A DNA stretch of 52,647 bases from Rhodospirillales bacterium (GCA_025359905.1 JANYDF010000093.1:1-52647); one strand, 5' to 3'; counted from the stretch's first letter, positions 1 through 8,997 are shown. The notes: generated from the sequence alone by a model not told the origin. Program-made: numbers and translations.

Positions 1-233
1 TGAAGCCGGGCCACGAACAGTGGATCATCGTTTCCGGCATCTGCACCCATCTGGGCTGCATTCCGGTTGGCAACAAGCCAGTCGACGCGCGCGGCGATTT
101 TGGCGGCTGGTTCTGCCCGTGCCACGGCAGCCAGTACGACACGTCGGGCCGGGTGCGGCACGGTCCCGCGCCGGCGAATTTGGCCATCTATCCGTATACC
201 TTCGTGTCCGACACCAAGATCAAGATCGGCTGA
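1..233 (+). CDS. petA: Rieske iron-sulfur subunit of cytochrome bc1 (C-terminal part)
   Basis: This is the last 76 codons of the ubiquinol-cytochrome c reductase Rieske subunit; its 5' part lies outside the window. Both [2Fe-2S] cluster-binding boxes are visible, CTHLGC and CPCHGSQYD, with the expected spacing, and the C-terminus runs on to KIKIG before a TGA at 231-233. The protein carries electrons from ubiquinol to cytochrome c1 on the periplasmic side of the inner membrane. Cytochrome b follows 30 bases later on the same strand, so this is the normal petABC order. Confidence 0.95.
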   Translation, partial: KPGHEQWIIVSGICTHLGCIPVGNKPVDARGDFGGWFCPCHGSQYDTSGRVRHGPAPANLAIYPYTFVSDTKIKIG

Positions 234-263
234 TCGCGCCGCCGATACCGGAGCACCTAAGAC

Positions 264-1535
264 ATGGCCGGCCTACATAAAAGCGACGTCAAGAACCCAG
301 TGCTAAACTGGATCGACACCCGCCTCCCGCTCATCACGATGGTGCAGAAGGAGTACGGGGTTTTCCCGACGCCGAGGAATTTCAATTATTTCTGGGCCTT
401 CGGCGCGCTCGCGATGGTTCAGCTGATGGTGATGATCGCCACCGGCATCTTCCTGGCGATGAACTACACCCCGCATGTGGCGATGGCGTTCGACAGCGTC
501 GAGCGCATCATGCGCGACGTGAACTTCGGCTGGCTGCTGCGCTACGCGCACTCCAACGGCGCGTCGATGTTCTTCCTGATCGTCTACATCCATATTTTCC
601 GCAGCCTCTATTACGGGTCCTACAAGGCCCCGCGTGAGCTGCTGTGGATCCTTGGCGTTGTGATCATGCTGCTGATGATGGCGACGGCGTTCATGGGTTA
701 CGTGCTGCCGTGGGGCCAGATGTCCTACTGGGGCGCCACCGTGATCACCAACTTGTTCTCGGCGATCCCATTGGTGGGCAGCGATATCGTAACGCTGCTG
801 CTCGGCGGCTTCTCGGTGGACAACCCCACGCTGAACCGCTTCTTCAGCCTGCACTACCTGTTGCCGTTCGTGATTATCGGCGTGGTGTTCCTGCACGTGG
901 TGGCGCTGCACATCACCGGCTCGAACAACCCGCTCGGCATCGATGTGAAGACGCCGCAGGACACGCTGCCGTTCCACCCGTACTACACGGTCAAGGACAG
1001 CGTGGGCATCTGCGCGTTTTTCGTGGTGTATGCCTGCTTCGTGTTCTTCGCGCCCGACTTCTTCGGCAACGCGGACAACTGGATCCCGGCTAATCCGCTG
1101 CAAACCCCAGCCGAGATCGTACCGGAATGGTATCTGCTGCCGTTTTACGCCATCTTGCGCGCGGTGCCGTCCAAGCTTGGCGGTGTGCTGATGATGTTCG
1201 GCGCCATCGCGGTGCTTTTCGTGGTGCCCTGGCTCGATACCAGCCCGGTGCGCAGCGCCAAGTTCCGCCCGCTGTATCGCTGGTTCTTCCTGCTGCACAT
1301 CATCGCCTGCATCGTGCTGGGCATGGTGGGCGCGCATAAGCCGGAAGGCATCTGGGTGCTGCTGGGCCGCTTGGGTACCGCTTACTACTTCCTGCACTTC
1401 CTGGTGATCATGCCGCTGTTGGGCAAGCTGGAACGGCCGTTGCCGCTGCCGGAGAGCATCAGCGTTCCCGTAATCCGCCGCGGAGGCGGGCCGCTGCCGA
1501 CCGGCGCCGCCGCCAAGCCGATGGAGAAAGTTTGA
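264..1535 (+). CDS. petB: Cytochrome b of the bc1 complex
   Basis: This is the 423-residue membrane core subunit of ubiquinol-cytochrome c reductase. The four haem-ligand histidines are in place at about H96, H110, H197 and H211 (RYAHSNG, YIHIF, FSLHY, FLHVV), and the Qo-site PEWY motif lies at about 287-290. About eight hydrophobic helices are visible. The length fits stand-alone alphaproteobacterial cytochrome b rather than a b-c1 fusion. The stop codon overlaps the ATG of the cytochrome c1 gene by one base (TGATG), which suggests translational coupling. The short tail after the last helix is Pro/Gly-rich and probably cytoplasmic. Confidence 0.97.
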   Translation: MAGLHKSDVKNPVLNWIDTRLPLITMVQKEYGVFPTPRNFNYFWAFGALAMVQLMVMIATGIFLAMNYTPHVAMAFDSVERIMRDVNFGWLLRYAHSNGASMFFLIVYIHIFRSLYYGSYKAPRELLWILGVVIMLLMMATAFMGYVLPWGQMSYWGATVITNLFSAIPLVGSDIVTLLLGGFSVDNPTLNRFFSLHYLLPFVIIGVVFLHVVALHITGSNNPLGIDVKTPQDTLPFHPYYTVKDSVGICAFFVVYACFVFFAPDFFGNADNWIPANPLQTPAEIVPEWYLLPFYAILRAVPSKLGGVLMMFGAIAVLFVVPWLDTSPVRSAKFRPLYRWFFLLHIIACIVLGMVGAHKPEGIWVLLGRLGTAYYFLHFLVIMPLLGKLERPLPLPESISVPVIRRGGGPLPTGAAAKPMEKV

Positions 1536-2293
1536 TGCGCGCCCCGAAAATCGCCGCTCTGCTGGGCGTTCTCGTCAGCCTTGCCGTCGCGGCGCCCGCG
1601 ATGGCCGAACAGGAGCCGTTGGCTGCACAGAAGTGGAGCTTCTCCGGCATCTTCGGCACGTTCGACCGGGCGTCGGCGCAGCGCGGTTTCTTGGTCTACC
1701 AGAACGTCTGCTCGAACTGCCACTCGCTGAAACAGGGTTACTATCGCAACTTGGAGGGCATTGGCCTCTCCGAGGAGCAGATTAAAGGCTTCGCGGCCCA
1801 AAAGAGCACCGCGACGATTGGCGACGACGGCCAGCCGGCAACCCGCCCGGCGACGCCATCAGACCATTTCGTCTCGCCGTTCCCGAACGAAAACGCCGCC
1901 CGCGCCGGTAACAACGGCGCGCTGCCGCCCGATTTGTCGGTGATCACCAAGGCGCGTGAAGGCGGCGCCGACTACATCTTCGCATTGATGACCGGCTATG
2001 CCGATCCGCCGCCGGACGTGAAGATGGGCGACGGGATGAACTACAACAAAGCCTACTTGGGCCACCAAATCGCCATGCCGCGTCCGTTGCAGGACGACGG
2101 CGTGGATTACACCGACGGCACCAAGGCCACCACCGAACAGGAAGCCCGCGATGTGGTGACCTTCCTGGAATACATGTCCAACCCGGAAATGGAACAGCGC
2201 AAGCGCACCGGCGTGAAGGTGGTGCTGTTCCTGGTGCTGCTGACTGGCGTTACCTACGCGGTGAAGCGTCAGGTTTGGTCCGACGTTCACTAA
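1535..2293 (+). CDS. petC: Cytochrome c1 of the bc1 complex
   Basis: This is a 252-residue c-type cytochrome that passes electrons from the Rieske centre to soluble cytochrome c. It has an N-terminal signal sequence ending near AMA-EQE, a haem-binding CSNCH at about 59-63, the axial methionine in HQIAMPRP (about M181), and a single C-terminal anchor helix (VVLFLVLLTGVTYAV) that holds it in the inner membrane. I chose the ATG at 1535, which overlaps the petB stop; a TTG one codon upstream is also in frame. A terminator-like hairpin follows shortly after the gene. Confidence 0.96.
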   Translation: MRAPKIAALLGVLVSLAVAAPAMAEQEPLAAQKWSFSGIFGTFDRASAQRGFLVYQNVCSNCHSLKQGYYRNLEGIGLSEEQIKGFAAQKSTATIGDDGQPATRPATPSDHFVSPFPNENAARAGNNGALPPDLSVITKAREGGADYIFALMTGYADPPPDVKMGDGMNYNKAYLGHQIAMPRPLQDDGVDYTDGTKATTEQEARDVVTFLEYMSNPEMEQRKRTGVKVVLFLVLLTGVTYAVKRQVWSDVH

Positions 2294-2320
2294 GTTTCTG
2301 GCGGTTTTAATCAGCAATCA

Positions 2321-2358
2321 GCCGCCGCGCTCCTCACCGGGCGCGGCGGTTTGCGTTT
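2321..2358 (+). terminator. Probable rho-independent terminator after petABC
   Basis: The nine-base arms CCGCCGCGC (2322-2330) and GCGCGGCGG (2341-2349) form a perfect stem with a ten-base loop, followed by TTTGCGTTT. It sits between the cytochrome c1 stop and the ribosome-binding site of mtnP (AGGAGG at about 2359-2364), so it probably ends or attenuates the bc1 transcript. Confidence 0.7.
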
Positions 2359-2372
2359 AGGAGGCAGCGGCG

Positions 2373-3266
2373 ATGCCGGAGCAAACCACGGACACCATCC
2401 AGCCGGTGATCGGCATCATCGGCGGCTCAGGCCTGTACGATATCGAGGGCCTGGAAGATAAGACGTGGCGGCGGGTGCATACGCCCTGGGGCGAGCCATC
2501 CGACGACCTGCTGGAAGGCACGCTCGGCGGCGTGCGTTGCGTGTTTCTGCCGCGTCATGGGCGCGGTCACCGTTTGTCGCCAAGCAATCTGAACTACCGC
2601 GCCAACATCGACGCGCTGAAACGGGCCGGCTGCACCGAAGTGATCTCGCTCTCTGCCGTTGGCAGCTTGAAGGCCGAACTGCCGCCGGGGCATTTCGTGG
2701 TGGTGGACCAGTTCATCGACCGCAGCTTCGCACGCGAGAAAAGCTTCTTCAGCGAAGGCTGCGTGGCGCATGTCTCGGTGGCGCATCCGGTGTGCGCCCG
2801 GCTTGGCGACGCACTGGAATCCTCAGCACGCTGGCTCGGCCTGCCAGTGACGCGCGGCGGCACCTATCTGGTGATGGAAGGCCCGCAATTCTCCACCAAG
2901 GCGGAAAGCGAATTGTACCGCTCCTGGGGGTGCTCGGTGATCGGCATGACCAACATGCCGGAGGCCAAGTTGGCCCGTGAGGCCGAGCTTTGTTACGCCA
3001 CAGTTGCCATGGTGACCGACTTTGATTGCTGGCACCCGGAGCATGACGCGGTGACCGTCGACATGGTGGTGAAGGTGCTGTTCGCCAACGCCGACCGGGC
3101 GCGGGCTTTGGTGAAGGCGGTGGTGCCCGCCCTGCAAGTGCCGCGCGGGATTTGTGCTGCTGGCTGCGACCGGGCTTTGGAATACGCCATCATCACCGCG
3201 CCGGAAAAGCGCGATCCGGACTTGATTGCGAAATTGGACGCTGTGGCCGGGCGGATGCTCGGCTGA
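2373..3266 (+). CDS. mtnP: S-methyl-5'-thioadenosine phosphorylase
   Basis: This 297-residue enzyme splits methylthioadenosine with phosphate into adenine and methylthioribose-1-phosphate in methionine salvage. The N-terminal GIIGGSGLYDIEGL is the phosphate-binding start of the MTAP/PNP family. RHGRGH and NYRANIDALK follow, then MTNMPEAKLAREAELCYA. The TDFDCW element near residue 218 carries the aspartates typical of adenine-specific MTAP rather than purine nucleoside phosphorylase. An AGGAGG ribosome-binding site lies just upstream of the chosen ATG. A strong palindrome follows the gene. Its position after petABC is familiar in related alphaproteobacteria. Confidence 0.94.
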   Translation: MPEQTTDTIQPVIGIIGGSGLYDIEGLEDKTWRRVHTPWGEPSDDLLEGTLGGVRCVFLPRHGRGHRLSPSNLNYRANIDALKRAGCTEVISLSAVGSLKAELPPGHFVVVDQFIDRSFAREKSFFSEGCVAHVSVAHPVCARLGDALESSARWLGLPVTRGGTYLVMEGPQFSTKAESELYRSWGCSVIGMTNMPEAKLAREAELCYATVAMVTDFDCWHPEHDAVTVDMVVKVLFANADRARALVKAVVPALQVPRGICAAGCDRALEYAIITAPEKRDPDLIAKLDAVAGRMLG

Positions 3267-3276
3267 TCGTTGCAGC

Positions 3277-3308
3277 GTTCCAGCCATCCGGCGCCGGATG
3301 GCTGGAAC
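3277..3308. terminator. Perfect 16+16 palindrome between convergent genes
   Basis: The 32 bases form a perfect inverted repeat with no spacer; each arm is 16 bases, and the left arm begins GTTCCAGCCATC. It lies between the mtnP stop and the end of the convergent dienelactone hydrolase gene. On the + strand a modest T-rich stretch (TATTTT) follows about ten bases later; on the - strand there is none. I read it as a shared terminator hairpin, though a protein-binding site is possible. Confidence 0.6.
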
Positions 3309-3317
3309 CCAACAAGC

Positions 3318-3986
3318 CTATTTTCCCAGAAGCTTGTCGAAAAACGCGAACGTCCGCTCATGCGCCAGCGCCGCATCCGGCGCGCTGAAGCTGCCGCGTT
3401 CATCGCAGCCGAAACCGTGCTGGGCACCCGCGTAGACGTAAACCTCGGCCTGTGGCTGCGCTGCCTTGATCGCTTCGGCGTCGGCCACCGGGATCGAGGC
3501 GTCGCGTTCACCGAAATGCATCTGCACCGGGCAATGCGGGGTTTCGGTGCGGGTGGGCGCAATGCCGCCGCCGTACCAGCAGGACGACGCCTTGAAGTGG
3601 CTGGTGCGGGTGGCGCCCCACCACGCGATTGTGCCGCCCCAGCAATAACCCACGATGCCGAGCGGCAGCGCGCCGAGGGCGGCCGCAGCGGCGTCCACGT
3701 CCAGCATGGCATTCGCGTCAGGGATTTCACCGCGCAACGTGCGGCCTTCCGCGACGTCGGCAGCCGTGTAGCCCAACTCGATGCCCGGCCGGATGCGGTC
3801 GAATAGCGCGGGCGATACCACGGCAAACCCGTTGGCGGCGAAGCGCTCGCACATATTGCGGATGTGATGGTTGACCCCGAAGATTTCCTGCACCACCACC
3901 ACGCCGCGCTTGGCGTCTGCTGGGCCGGTGCGGTACGCCGCCAGTTTATGGCCGTCGGCGGCGGTCAGGCTGATGAACTCGCCCAT
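3318..3986 (-). CDS. Dienelactone hydrolase family protein
   Basis: This is a 222-residue alpha/beta hydrolase of the carboxymethylenebutenolidase type. The nucleophile motif GYCWGG contains the family's active cysteine, the acid is likely in ERDASIPV, and the histidine is in GAQHGFGCD, completing a Cys-Asp-His triad. I chose the ATG at 3986 because it starts at the conserved MGEFISLTAADG and is preceded by AAGGAG eight bases upstream; the open frame runs further 5' without protein-like sequence. No other aromatic-degradation genes adjoin it, so the natural substrate is open; hydrolysis of a lactone or ester is expected. Confidence 0.88.
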   Translation of the reverse strand: MGEFISLTAADGHKLAAYRTGPADAKRGVVVVQEIFGVNHHIRNMCERFAANGFAVVSPALFDRIRPGIELGYTAADVAEGRTLRGEIPDANAMLDVDAAAAALGALPLGIVGYCWGGTIAWWGATRTSHFKASSCWYGGGIAPTRTETPHCPVQMHFGERDASIPVADAEAIKAAQPQAEVYVYAGAQHGFGCDERGSFSAPDAALAHERTFAFFDKLLGK

Positions 3987-4031
3987 GGAGTGCTCCTTGC
4001 GTGGCAAAGCGGTGCGCCGCAGGATGGTGAC

Positions 4032-4217
4032 ATGGGCGAAATCGTCAACCTCCGTCAGGTGAAGAAGCAGCGCGCCAAGGCGGAAGCGGCGGCGCAAGCA
4101 GCGGAAAACCGGGCGAAATTTGGCCGCACCAAGGCCGCAAAACGGCGTGAGGCGTTGGAGACCGAGCGGGCAACCCAGTTACTGGATGGGGCCAAGCGCG
4201 AGGACGATGCGACCTAG
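4032..4217 (+). CDS. DUF4169 family small basic protein
   Basis: This 61-residue protein starts MGEIVNLRQVKKQRAKAEAA and continues with ANRAKFGRTKA-type sequence, which matches the short, highly charged DUF4169 family of alphaproteobacteria. It is Lys/Arg/Ala-rich, probably helical, and has no signal or membrane segment. I placed the start at the ATG at 4032, where the family similarity begins, preceded by a weak GCAGGATGG. It is divergent from the dienelactone hydrolase gene. Its stop codon shares the bases CTAG with the stop of the convergent EamA gene. The function is unknown. Confidence 0.8.
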   Translation: MGEIVNLRQVKKQRAKAEAAAQAAENRAKFGRTKAAKRREALETERATQLLDGAKREDDAT

Positions 4218-5119
4218 GCGGAGCGCTCCATCCGCTCACGATACAAAATAAACCCGCCGGCCGCGACGATCAGCGCAGCGCCGATCAGGGTTGGCGCGTC
4301 TGGAACGTCGCCGAACGTCAGGTAGCCCAGCACGATGGCCCAGACGATCGACAGATACTGGAACGGCGCGATTACTGAGGCAGGTGCGCGCTGCAGCGCG
4401 GTGTTGATGCAGAAATAGCCCGCCATGCCGAGCAGGCCGACGCCTGCCATCAAGGCCAGCGCCGCCGGGTTCGGCGTGGTCCAAGCAAACGGCAGTGTCA
4501 CCGCTCCGGCGACAAATAGGGCCGCGATTTGCAGCGCCACCATTACCCGTCCATTGGTTGCCCGCAGCCGGCGGGTAATGGTCAGGAAGACCGCGTACAG
4601 CACCGCCCCGGTCAACGCGATCAACGAGGCCCAGGACAGCGTGTCCGCCCCCGGCCGCAGCGCCACCAGCACGCCGGCGAACCCGGCCAGCAGCGCGATC
4701 CAACGCGCCGCATCGACCCGCTCGCCGAGGGTTATGGCGGATAGCGCGGTCAGCAGGATGGGACTGGACAGGTAGAACGTCGACACATTGGCCAGCGGCA
4801 GCACGGCCACCGCCAGATAAAACGCGGCGATTTCAATCGAGGAGATCAGCATACGCAGCAAGTGCAGCCGTGGATTGGCGCGCAGCGCCGCCACTACGCC
4901 CGCCGGGCTGACAAACGGCAGCAACAGCAGCAGGGCGAACCCGGCGCGCACCGCCAGCGCCTCGCCGATCGGGTAGTCCCGGGTCAGATACTTGGCCAGC
5001 GCGTTGCCAAAGCCGAACACCAGCGTGGACAGCGACACCAGCAGAATGCCCGCCAGCCGGGCCCGCTGTGCCGCGCGGCGCGATCCGTCCCGCAATGCAA
5101 GGGCCGTCAGCCGCGTCAC
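4214..5119 (-). CDS. EamA/DMT-superfamily transporter
   Basis: This 301-residue inner-membrane protein has about ten hydrophobic helices arranged as two EamA repeats, the fold of small metabolite exporters. It opens with LAGILLVSLSTLVFGFGNALAKYL and ends with a basic tail (LYRERMERSA), as expected for a cytoplasmic C-terminus. The start is a GTG at 5117-5119 that overlaps the TGA of the upstream ClC gene by a GTGA junction, so it is probably translated by coupling. The substrate cannot be told from sequence. It is one of three DMT-type genes in this window. Confidence 0.85.
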   Translation of the reverse strand: MTRLTALALRDGSRRAAQRARLAGILLVSLSTLVFGFGNALAKYLTRDYPIGEALAVRAGFALLLLLPFVSPAGVVAALRANPRLHLLRMLISSIEIAAFYLAVAVLPLANVSTFYLSSPILLTALSAITLGERVDAARWIALLAGFAGVLVALRPGADTLSWASLIALTGAVLYAVFLTITRRLRATNGRVMVALQIAALFVAGAVTLPFAWTTPNPAALALMAGVGLLGMAGYFCINTALQRAPASVIAPFQYLSIVWAIVLGYLTFGDVPDAPTLIGAALIVAAGGFILYRERMERSA

Positions 5120-6972
5120 TCCCCCGACAACTCCCGCCGCCGCCGTTCCAGTTCCTCGCTGTAGCGGCGCAGCGCGTGCGCCTCGGTCAGCAGGCCGATC
5201 ACCCGGCGGCTGTCCTTGCCGTCCACTACCGCCAGCGCGTCCGATTCGGCTTGCTCAAAGGCGCTGACCGCCTCCTTGATGGTCATTTGCGGCAGCAGCA
5301 TGTCGTCCTCGTAGTGGATCAGGCTGTCCAGCCGTGCCGATTCGGCGACCTGCTGCGCGTGCGCGTCGGCCACCTGCACAATGCCCGCGTAGCGGTCGGC
5401 GCTGTCCACCACCACCATGCGGCTGGCAGCACCCAGCGGCACGTCGCGGCGGAAGGCGCCGATGCTGGTGTCGGCCCGCACAGTGGGGGTTTCGCGGCGC
5501 ATCATGCGGCCCACGGTCAGGCTGCGCATCCAGCCGATATCCACCGCGCTGCGGATGGCCTGCCCGCGCAGATGAAACCGCCAGGTGGCGAAGCTGTAGC
5601 CGAAGGTGCGCCGCACCGTCACTGAGGACACCACCGAGGCCAGCAGCACCGCCACCGTCAGCGGCAGGCTGCCGGTGCTTTCCAGCGCCAGGAACGCCAT
5701 GGTCAGTGGCCCGCCGACCACGGCGACGGCCAGCGCGCTCATGCCGACCAGCGCACAGACAATTGGCGCGACGGCGTGCGTCACTGTCACCATCGCCAGC
5801 AATCCGGCAAACAATTTGCCGAGCAGCGCGCCGAGGAACAGCGAGGCGAAGAACAAGCCGCCGCGAAACCCGGAGCCAAGCGAGATCGCCGAGGCTGCCG
5901 ATTTCAGCACGATCAGCAGCGCCACGTGTTGCAGCGTGTAGGGCGCATCCATGCCGACCTGCAATGCGGCGTGACCGGAGGACAGCACCTGTGGCGACAC
6001 CATCGCCAACCCCGCAACCAGCAGCCCGCCGATGGCCGGGCGCAACCACGGCGGCACCCGGCTGCGGCGAAATGCTTCCTCGGTCAGCGTCACGCCGCGC
6101 ATGATGGCGATGCCGACGAGGGCGGCGAGCATGCCGAGTGCGAGCACCGGGATGTAGTCCACCGCCGGGATCGCGGTCGGCAATTGAATGTCGAAACCGT
6201 ACAACTCGGGCGATAGCAGCCGCGCCACCACGGTGGCGACAATGGCGGCGGTCACCACCGGGGCCAGAGTGGCCAGGGTGTAAGTGCCGATCACCAATTC
6301 GAAGGCGTAGAACGCCCCGGTCAACGGCGCATTGAAGGCTGCCGCAATCGCGCCCGCCGCGCCGCAGCCGACCAGCAGCCGCAAGTCGTTGCGCCGCAGC
6401 CGGAAGGCGTAGCCGAGCCGCGAGGCGGCGGCCGAGCCGATCTGCGCGTAGCCCGCCTCCAGCCCGACCGAAGCGCCGACGCCGTTCGACAACAGGGTTT
6501 GCGCCACCACGATCAGGCTGTCCTTCAAGGACATCCGCCCGCCGAATAGCGCGTTGGCCTCAATGGGGTCGATCGCCCGTACCGGCCACCACCGCATGAT
6601 CGCCGCACTCATCAGCCCGACCGCCAAACCACCGATGGTCAGCGCGAGGAATGTGCGGAGCGGCGAGACATCGACCTGTCCGCTGAGCCGTTCCGGCGAC
6701 GGCAGCCCATACAGCGCCTCGTGCATCGCCTGAGCCGTGGCGCCCATCGCGGTGACGCACAGCCCAGCGGCCAGCCCGACGATGGCGGCCAGCAGCACCA
6801 GCCATGTCTCGTCGCTGCGAACCAGGGCACGGAAGGTTTGTGGGGCGTGCAACACCCAGGCGCCGAGCGCGCGGCGCGGCCGCATCACGCCGGGCACGCC
6901 TGATCTGCCGCCGCCGATCAGGGAAGCGACACGCCGCCAGACCGTCGAGCGGCCGCCGATCGACCCCGCCAT
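5116..6972 (-). CDS. ClC-family channel/antiporter with C-terminal CBS domains
   Basis: This 618-residue protein has a ClC-type membrane part (about 50-470) and two CBS regions (about 485-600), which in this family sense nucleotides or ionic state. The membrane part is divergent: where canonical ClC proteins carry GSGIPE, GREGP and GGxFxP, this one has AIDPIEAN (about 133-140), GASVGLEAGYAQ (about 166-177) and GGLFFASLF. E172 aligns with the gating glutamate, so proton coupling may be retained. The anion carried is uncertain. It is translationally coupled to the downstream EamA transporter. Methionines near residue 30 give an alternative start. Confidence 0.82.
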   Translation of the reverse strand: MAGSIGGRSTVWRRVASLIGGGRSGVPGVMRPRRALGAWVLHAPQTFRALVRSDETWLVLLAAIVGLAAGLCVTAMGATAQAMHEALYGLPSPERLSGQVDVSPLRTFLALTIGGLAVGLMSAAIMRWWPVRAIDPIEANALFGGRMSLKDSLIVVAQTLLSNGVGASVGLEAGYAQIGSAAASRLGYAFRLRRNDLRLLVGCGAAGAIAAAFNAPLTGAFYAFELVIGTYTLATLAPVVTAAIVATVVARLLSPELYGFDIQLPTAIPAVDYIPVLALGMLAALVGIAIMRGVTLTEEAFRRSRVPPWLRPAIGGLLVAGLAMVSPQVLSSGHAALQVGMDAPYTLQHVALLIVLKSAASAISLGSGFRGGLFFASLFLGALLGKLFAGLLAMVTVTHAVAPIVCALVGMSALAVAVVGGPLTMAFLALESTGSLPLTVAVLLASVVSSVTVRRTFGYSFATWRFHLRGQAIRSAVDIGWMRSLTVGRMMRRETPTVRADTSIGAFRRDVPLGAASRMVVVDSADRYAGIVQVADAHAQQVAESARLDSLIHYEDDMLLPQMTIKEAVSAFEQAESDALAVVDGKDSRRVIGLLTEAHALRRYSEELERRRRELSGE

Positions 6973-7075
6973 GCACCCGCGCCCGTGAAATCACGTGCCC
7001 GATCAATGGGCCGCAAATCGCGGCCGATCAACCGGTTATTGCCACATCTTCGCGGGAAGTTCGCGCAATTCCGGG

Positions 7076-8056
7076 TTAGGCGATGCCGCGTTCCGCCTTG
7101 GTCGGCGCCAGATCGTCCTCGACGAACGCCCGCACCACATCGAGCAGCGGCTCATGCGCCGAGAAGCCGAAGCTGCTGGCGCGCGCGGTGTTGAAATTGG
7201 CGGGCCAGGTGCCGACCAGCTTCATCAGCGCCGGATCGCTGACCCGGTTGATCAGCGAGGAGGCGCCTTGGCGCACCGTGTCCAGTGCGGCCAGCATCTC
7301 GCCAATTTTCACGCTCATGCCGGGCGGGTTGACGCTGCGGTCCAGCCCCATCGCCGAGGTGTCCATGGTGGCGGCGTGGATCAGCCACTCCACCGCGCGG
7401 CGCGGGCTGGCGACCCATACCTTGAAGCCATCATCGACCGGCAGATCGGTGGCCAGCCCGAGCAGCGGCTCGCGCATAATCGCCGAGATAAAGCTGCTGG
7501 CGGCTTTGTTCGGGCGGCCGGGGCGCACAATGATGGTCGGCAGCCGCAGCGACACCGCATCCATGAAGCCGCGCCGTGAGGCGTCGGACAGGAACAGTTC
7601 GGCGGCGGCTTTCTGTGCGCCGTAGCTGCCGCCCGGCATCTGCTTGGTCGAGTCGTCGAGCAGCGCGCTTTGCCCGCCGCCGTAGCTGGCGATGCTGCTG
7701 GTGAACACCACGCGCGGCGGCTTGGCCAGCTTGCGGCAGGCGTCGATCACCGCGTCGGTGCCGCGCACGTTCACCCGGCGGCCGAGTTCGTAGTCGGCTT
7801 CGGCTTGCGCGCTGACCACAGCGGCGAGGTGGAACACCACGTCGGTGCCTGCCGGGATCACGCCATCCGGCAACTCGGCCAGATCGCCGCCGAAGCTGTG
7901 GACTGGGAACGCGGCACCGGCGGGTGCGGGCGGGGCAGCGAGATCGAACAGGATCAGCGAACTGATGGTCTGGCCGCCCAGCTTGCCTTCGGCCGCCAGC
8001 CGGTTGGCCAGCTTGCGGCCAAGAAACCCGCCGCCGCCGAGAATGGTGATGTTCAT
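7076..8056 (-). CDS. NAD-dependent epimerase/dehydrogenase, DenD (D-erythronate dehydrogenase)-like
   Basis: This 326-residue extended-SDR protein begins MNITILGGGGFLGRKLANRL, a Rossmann NAD-binding turn. Further on it has FTSSIASYGG and YGAQKAAAELFL, which supply the Ser/Tyr-x3-Lys catalytic residues. The whole pattern resembles the DenD family, which oxidises D-erythronate to 2-oxo-erythronate. I chose the ATG at 8056, which overlaps the stop of the upstream MBL gene by ATGA and has AGGGAG upstream. Related members act on other sugar acids, and the usual partner kinase and isomerase are not in the window, so the substrate is an inference. Confidence 0.8.
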   Translation of the reverse strand: MNITILGGGGFLGRKLANRLAAEGKLGGQTISSLILFDLAAPPAPAGAAFPVHSFGGDLAELPDGVIPAGTDVVFHLAAVVSAQAEADYELGRRVNVRGTDAVIDACRKLAKPPRVVFTSSIASYGGGQSALLDDSTKQMPGGSYGAQKAAAELFLSDASRRGFMDAVSLRLPTIIVRPGRPNKAASSFISAIMREPLLGLATDLPVDDGFKVWVASPRRAVEWLIHAATMDTSAMGLDRSVNPPGMSVKIGEMLAALDTVRQGASSLINRVSDPALMKLVGTWPANFNTARASSFGFSAHEPLLDVVRAFVEDDLAPTKAERGIA

Positions 8057-8958
8057 GGTCCGCGCTCCCTGCCGCAATTGCCGTTGGCATAAGGCAGCGA
8101 AGCGGAGCCGGGAAGGGGGGGCACGACCCGCACCACCCGCATGCCGTCCACCTCAGCCACCACGCTGCCCTGCGCCCAGCGTTCGGTATCGTGCAGCAAG
8201 ATGATGCGCGACTTGTCGCCACCGGCCGCCTCGCTGATGCGCTGCATCGCATGCAACTGGCCCCAGGCGCTGCCGAGGGCCGAGCCGAGCGGACGGTGTT
8301 GCCCGTCGTCTCGGCCGAGGGCGAGGTTGCGGTAGCTGTAGACGCAGTCGCCTGCCACGACCACGCGCCCGCCCGGCGTGGCTAGGGCGACGAACTGGCT
8401 GCCCGGCGTGTGGCTGTCGGCGGCCAAGCAGGCGTCCAGGCCCGGCAATAAGTCGATCTTATCGCTGTCGAGCAGCGTCAGCCGGTGCTGGCTGGCAGCG
8501 GAGATGGCACCATGCAGGTCGTCCGGGTCGACGCCGTCGCACATGAAGCCGAACTGCGGCGGCAGCGCCAACGCCTCGATGCAGCACAGCAACTCGCGCT
8601 TTTGCATGGTGATGTGCGCGCCGGGGAACAGCCGGATCGCCCCCATGTGGTCAAAATGCGCGTGCGTCAGCACGACATGGGTGATGTCGGAGGCGCTCAG
8701 GCCAAGGGTTGCCAGCAGACGCAGCGGGTGCACCCACTCCTGCACCCCGTAGGTCGCCGCCATGCGCTGCCCGCCGCCAGAATCGGCCAGAAATCCGGTG
8801 TCGATCAACACGACGCCGTGCGCCGAGCGCGCCACCACGAAGGCATACGGCACATCGAGCGGCGGGCGGCCGCCATCGCCATGCACCAGACTGGCGGCGG
8901 GTTGCGCGCGGGCGCGGGCGTATTCGACGACGTAGACGTCCCAGGGGCCGGTGATCAT
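8053..8958 (-). CDS. MBL-fold hydrolase of the N-acyl homoserine lactonase type
   Basis: This 301-residue metallo-beta-lactamase-fold protein carries the dizinc motif HAHFDH in LTHAHFDHMGAIRLFPG, with additional ligands likely in the DSHTPGSQ and AGDC segments. Family members of this length and arrangement (AiiA/AttM-like) hydrolyse lactone rings, including acyl-homoserine lactones. It overlaps the downstream DenD-like gene by four bases (ATGA), so the two are probably made together. That context suggests hydrolysis of a sugar-acid lactone rather than quorum quenching, but this is inference. No luxI or luxR homologue is present. Confidence 0.83.
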   Translation of the reverse strand: MITGPWDVYVVEYARARAQPAASLVHGDGGRPPLDVPYAFVVARSAHGVVLIDTGFLADSGGGQRMAATYGVQEWVHPLRLLATLGLSASDITHVVLTHAHFDHMGAIRLFPGAHITMQKRELLCCIEALALPPQFGFMCDGVDPDDLHGAISAASQHRLTLLDSDKIDLLPGLDACLAADSHTPGSQFVALATPGGRVVVAGDCVYSYRNLALGRDDGQHRPLGSALGSAWGQLHAMQRISEAAGGDKSRIILLHDTERWAQGSVVAEVDGMRVVRVVPPLPGSASLPYANGNCGRERGP

Positions 8959-8997
8959 GGTGCGGACTGCGTGGCGTTGCTGTGGCTGGCGTGCAGC

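Noticed and set aside
303-1397. Long open frame on the - strand opposite cytochrome b
   Set aside because: It is the antisense shadow of a certain gene; the translation is His/Arg/Gln-rich with no hydrophobic or domain pattern.
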